Positions 5,575 through 7,089 of a DNA stretch of 7,089 nucleotides are shown one piece after another (position 1 is the first letter of the stretch; every line of letters starts with the position of its first letter). The DNA lies in contig DASYYE010000456.1 in NCBI GenBank assembly GCA_035946955.1, positions 1 to 7,089 of the forward strand, given 5' to 3'. Made by a program: the position numbers and the translations under genes. Source of the DNA: DASYYE01 sp035946955 (GTDB lineage Bacteria; Actinomycetota; Actinomycetes; Streptosporangiales; Streptosporangiaceae). The notes beneath the pieces are model-generated. The model had not been told where the DNA came from and did no database searches. It worked only from the letters and a program-made list of their open reading frames with translations.

Positions 5575-5592
5575 TGCCTGCTCCAGTAGGTC

Positions 5593-6144
5593 TCAGAACG
5601 CCTGCCTGGCAGGCGTCGCAATGTATTCGCGCAGCGGGATCGCCAGCCTCGTGGCAGCCTCCCGCCAGCGGAGGTGGTCAGTGACCGTGCGGCGGTCCTT
5701 GTGTAGCTCGGCTTTCAGGAATGTCCCGGCCCGGTCGTATGCCAGGATCCACACCTCGTGGTCGTCGAACAGCCAGAAGTCATGGCGCGGCAGGCCGCGC
5801 GGCCAGGCTCCGGAGGCAACCGGGATGACCCGGATGTCATCGCCAGCCTCGACGAATGCCGGGAAGTGGGCCAGCTCGAACCGGGTGTAGTCGGTCAAGG
5901 GCTCGGCCACGACCCGGACGCGCGCCATCCTCCGGCCCGCGGCCCTGTGTCCCCTGGCCAGGCCGCACCACCATGACAGGTCGACCCCCGGGTCCAGTCC
6001 CGCCTGGAACCGGGCAAACGCCTCCTGTTCGTCGGCTGCCGTGTAGTGCTGCAGCCCCTCGAGCCGGAACGCACTGCTGGTGAAGCCAGTGAACAGCCCG
6101 GCCCACTCGGGGCATCCGACGGTGGTGATGACCCGGCGAGCCAT
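5593..6144 (-). CDS. DUF6879 family protein
   Basis: 183 residues from the ATG at 6144, which overlaps the upstream stop as TGATG; a GTG at 6147 is an alternative. Family hallmarks are AFRLEGLQHY near residue 25, RVRVVAEPLTDYTRFELAHF (residues 75-94), GDDIRVIP, LPRHDFWLFDDHEVWILAYD (118-137) and a C-terminal HLRWREAATRLAIPLREYI. It is a soluble, aromatic-rich alpha/beta protein with no signal peptide. DUF6879 genes commonly sit beside HTH-DUF5753 genes in actinobacteria, and the biochemical role is not known. The position suggests a partner of the second regulator. Confidence 0.9.
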   Translation of the reverse strand: MARRVITTVGCPEWAGLFTGFTSSAFRLEGLQHYTAADEQEAFARFQAGLDPGVDLSWWCGLARGHRAAGRRMARVRVVAEPLTDYTRFELAHFPAFVEAGDDIRVIPVASGAWPRGLPRHDFWLFDDHEVWILAYDRAGTFLKAELHKDRRTVTDHLRWREAATRLAIPLREYIATPARQAF

Positions 6145-6422
6145 CACAGCCCCTGGGCGGCGAGGAACGCCTCGATCCGGCTGGCCAGATCGTCGTCGCC
6201 ATGCTCGGTGGCGTACTTGGCCATGCAACGGAACACCGTCTCGGTGGGGATGGCAACGGCGGTCTCGTCATCGAGTAGTTCCAGCAGTTCCGAGGTCTCC
6301 GTTGGGGTGAGTACCTTGCCTTGCCCGATCATTCTCGCTGGGTCATCGGTGCTGTAGACAGCCGGGCAGCCGCCCTGGATCAGGGAGCCGTCGTCGTCCT
6401 TAGCGAGTCTGCGCAGCGCCAT
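6144..6422 (-). CDS. Unknown 92-aa acidic protein, first gene of the DUF6879/HTH operon
   Basis: The start at 6422 is set by AGGAGG 5 bases upstream; a longer frame to 6473 adds 17 residues with no such site. The N-terminal MALRRLAKDDDGSLIQGGCP and the following AVYSTDD resemble a family of short actinobacterial proteins (pattern KDD...GGCPxxY) that precede DUF6879 genes. That resemblance is from memory, and there is no named function. The middle (LTPTETSELLELLDDETAVAIPTE) is acidic and helical. The C-terminus is a helix (LASRIEAFLAAQ). Its stop overlaps the DUF6879 start by one base, so both are made together. Confidence 0.82.
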   Translation of the reverse strand: MALRRLAKDDDGSLIQGGCPAVYSTDDPARMIGQGKVLTPTETSELLELLDDETAVAIPTETVFRCMAKYATEHGDDDLASRIEAFLAAQGL

Positions 6423-6471
6423 GTCGTCCTCCTCAGGACAGGCGAGTTGTATCTCGTCCCCATGCTCTCGC

Positions 6472-6552
6472 ATGAGACCCCAATGAGACCAGAGGAGAAG
6501 TACTACAAGGTTAGACCTATACTATCCATCTTTTCAAGAATACTATCTAGAT
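6472..6552. promoter_or_regulatory. AT-rich divergent promoter region with phased direct repeats
   Basis: ATGAGACC occurs at 6472-6479 and 6483-6490, 11 bp apart. ATACTATC occurs at 6519-6526 and 6540-6547, 21 bp apart. ATCTAGAT (6545-6552) is a palindrome. The section 6501-6556 is the most AT-rich of the window. On the minus strand TTGAAA (6537-6532) followed after 18 bases by TAACCT is a weak -35/-10 pair for the leftward operon. On the plus strand TATACT (6518-6523) or TACTAT (6541-6546) could be -10 boxes, without a clear -35. The repeat spacings of one and two helical turns fit a regulator bound on one face. Confidence 0.55.
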
Positions 6553-6553
6553 C

Positions 6554-6787
6554 ATGACTGGGTCGCAGGCCGTAAGCAGGTGCACGAGTGTATTTCTGGT
6601 GAATAACCCCACGCCACCACCTGACGTGGACCCGGACGGGTTCCGGACCCAGCAGGCGCCCGGGCGCAACGGCCGGGCCGCTGCGCAGCCGTCGCCGTGG
6701 CTACGGCTCGCCTGGCGTCTCCAAGGAGTGACCAGCGATGCGTGGTGCCTGCTCAGCCGCGTATGGGACTGCGGGATGGGGCGGTGA
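6554..6787 (+). CDS. Possible small unknown protein (77 aa), upstream of the right-edge gene
   Basis: Open from an ATG at 6554 to a TGA at 6787, with an in-frame GTG at 6599 as an alternative start. No Shine-Dalgarno precedes either. The ATG lies about one promoter distance after TACTAT (6541-6546), so a leaderless mRNA is possible. From codon 16 onward the third positions are mostly G or C, as in real genes here. The C-terminal part is tryptophan-rich (SPWLRLAWRLQGV, then SRVWDCGMGR), and the middle is Pro/Gln/Arg-rich. It ends 26 bases before the next start. No family is recognised, and it may be a chance ORF. Confidence 0.42.
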   Translation: MTGSQAVSRCTSVFLVNNPTPPPDVDPDGFRTQQAPGRNGRAAAQPSPWLRLAWRLQGVTSDAWCLLSRVWDCGMGR

Positions 6788-6813
6788 ACCGCCGCATCGA
6801 GAGAGGAGAACCA

Positions 6814-7089
6814 GTGGTGCACATTCCCAGACCGGGGCCCAGGCCCCCCACATCCGCCGTCCGGGGCAACACCGCCGAGGTGATCGCCCACCGGCGGCAG
6901 CGTGCCCCGGACACCAGCAGCGACCCCGAGCTGCCATCCCTGTCCGACCTCGAAGCGGGCACCACGGTCGTATGGACCGAACTGCCCGCCGACCTCGCAC
7001 CGTGGATAAAGCTCGGCCTGGCATACACCGTGGGAGAGGCCGTGCCAGCTATTGCGCTCCGAATCACCGAGGACCCCACCATGTACGCG
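6814..7089 (+). CDS. Unknown protein, 5' complete, truncated by the right window edge
   Basis: The frame starts at GTG 6814 (or the adjacent GTG at 6817) after AGGAG (6804-6808, spacing 5 or 8 bases) and is open for 92 codons to the window end. The N-terminus is a proline/arginine-rich, probably disordered tail (HIPRPGPRPPTSAVRGN, then AHRRQRAPDTSS). An ordered part follows from about residue 40: LPSLSDLEAGTTVVWTELPA, LAPWIKLGLAYTVGEAVPAI, ALRITEDPTMYA. Not recognised. The strong ribosome site and codon bias make it a credible gene. Antisense ORFs over the same bases are shadows. Confidence 0.75.
   Translation, partial: MVHIPRPGPRPPTSAVRGNTAEVIAHRRQRAPDTSSDPELPSLSDLEAGTTVVWTELPADLAPWIKLGLAYTVGEAVPAIALRITEDPTMYA

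Noticed and set aside
1..7089. CRISPR array, rRNA, tRNA or intact insertion sequence
   Set aside because: No regularly spaced repeats with unique spacers, no transposase or integrase reading frame and no recognisable rRNA/tRNA sequence were seen.

Overview
The window is high-GC actinobacterial DNA, with strongly GC-biased third codon positions, GTG/TTG starts and many 4-base GTGA stop/start overlaps. Two HTH-DUF5753 regulators, a DUF397 protein, a HATPase anti-sigma-like protein and a DUF6879 protein are a combination typical of filamentous actinomycetes (Streptomyces and relatives, Streptosporangiales and similar). The exact genus cannot be read from the sequence. The region looks accessory: regulators and small unknown genes, with one housekeeping-like RNA repair enzyme at the left.

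Layout, left to right. (1) Positions 2-1291 (+) hold the C-terminal ligase (adenylyltransferase) part of a bacterial Pnkp RNA repair enzyme; its kinase and phosphatase parts must lie upstream of the window. (2) Positions 1292-1622 are non-coding and unusually AT-rich for this DNA. They carry a 21-bp near-perfect inverted repeat, smaller palindromes, 10-bp direct repeats and a strong 15-bp hairpin that probably ends transcription from both sides. (3) Positions 1623-3962 form a divergent regulatory locus of the whiJ/abaA type. An HTH-DUF5753 regulator and a DUF397 protein lie on the minus strand, and a HATPase anti-sigma-like protein lies on the plus strand, followed by two small unknown genes coupled by GTGA overlaps. 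The second of these is a 40-residue module duplicated in tandem. The 270-bp divergent spacer has a tandem 15-bp repeat, palindromes and a 12-bp leader hairpin. (4) A strong hairpin at 4078-4115 separates this locus from a second cluster read leftwards. (5) Positions 4247-6422 (-) hold a five-gene operon: a 92-aa unknown, a DUF6879 protein, a second HTH-DUF5753 regulator (TTG start), a 45-aa unknown, and a small beta-rich protein split by a one-base frameshift at a GGC-CCC-TTG site. (6) Positions 6423-6553 form an AT-rich divergent promoter region with direct repeats spaced 11 and 21 bp apart. (7) From 6554 to the right edge (+) lie a possible 77-aa ORF and a 5'-complete but 3'-truncated unknown gene.

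Inferred working model: the two HTH regulators each control their own gene set through the repeat-rich spacers. In the first set the HATPase and DUF397 proteins would be protein partners of the HTH factor or of a sigma factor. In the second set DUF6879 and its 92-aa neighbour take the partner role and there is no DUF397. The RNA repair enzyme is convergent with the first set and appears functionally separate.
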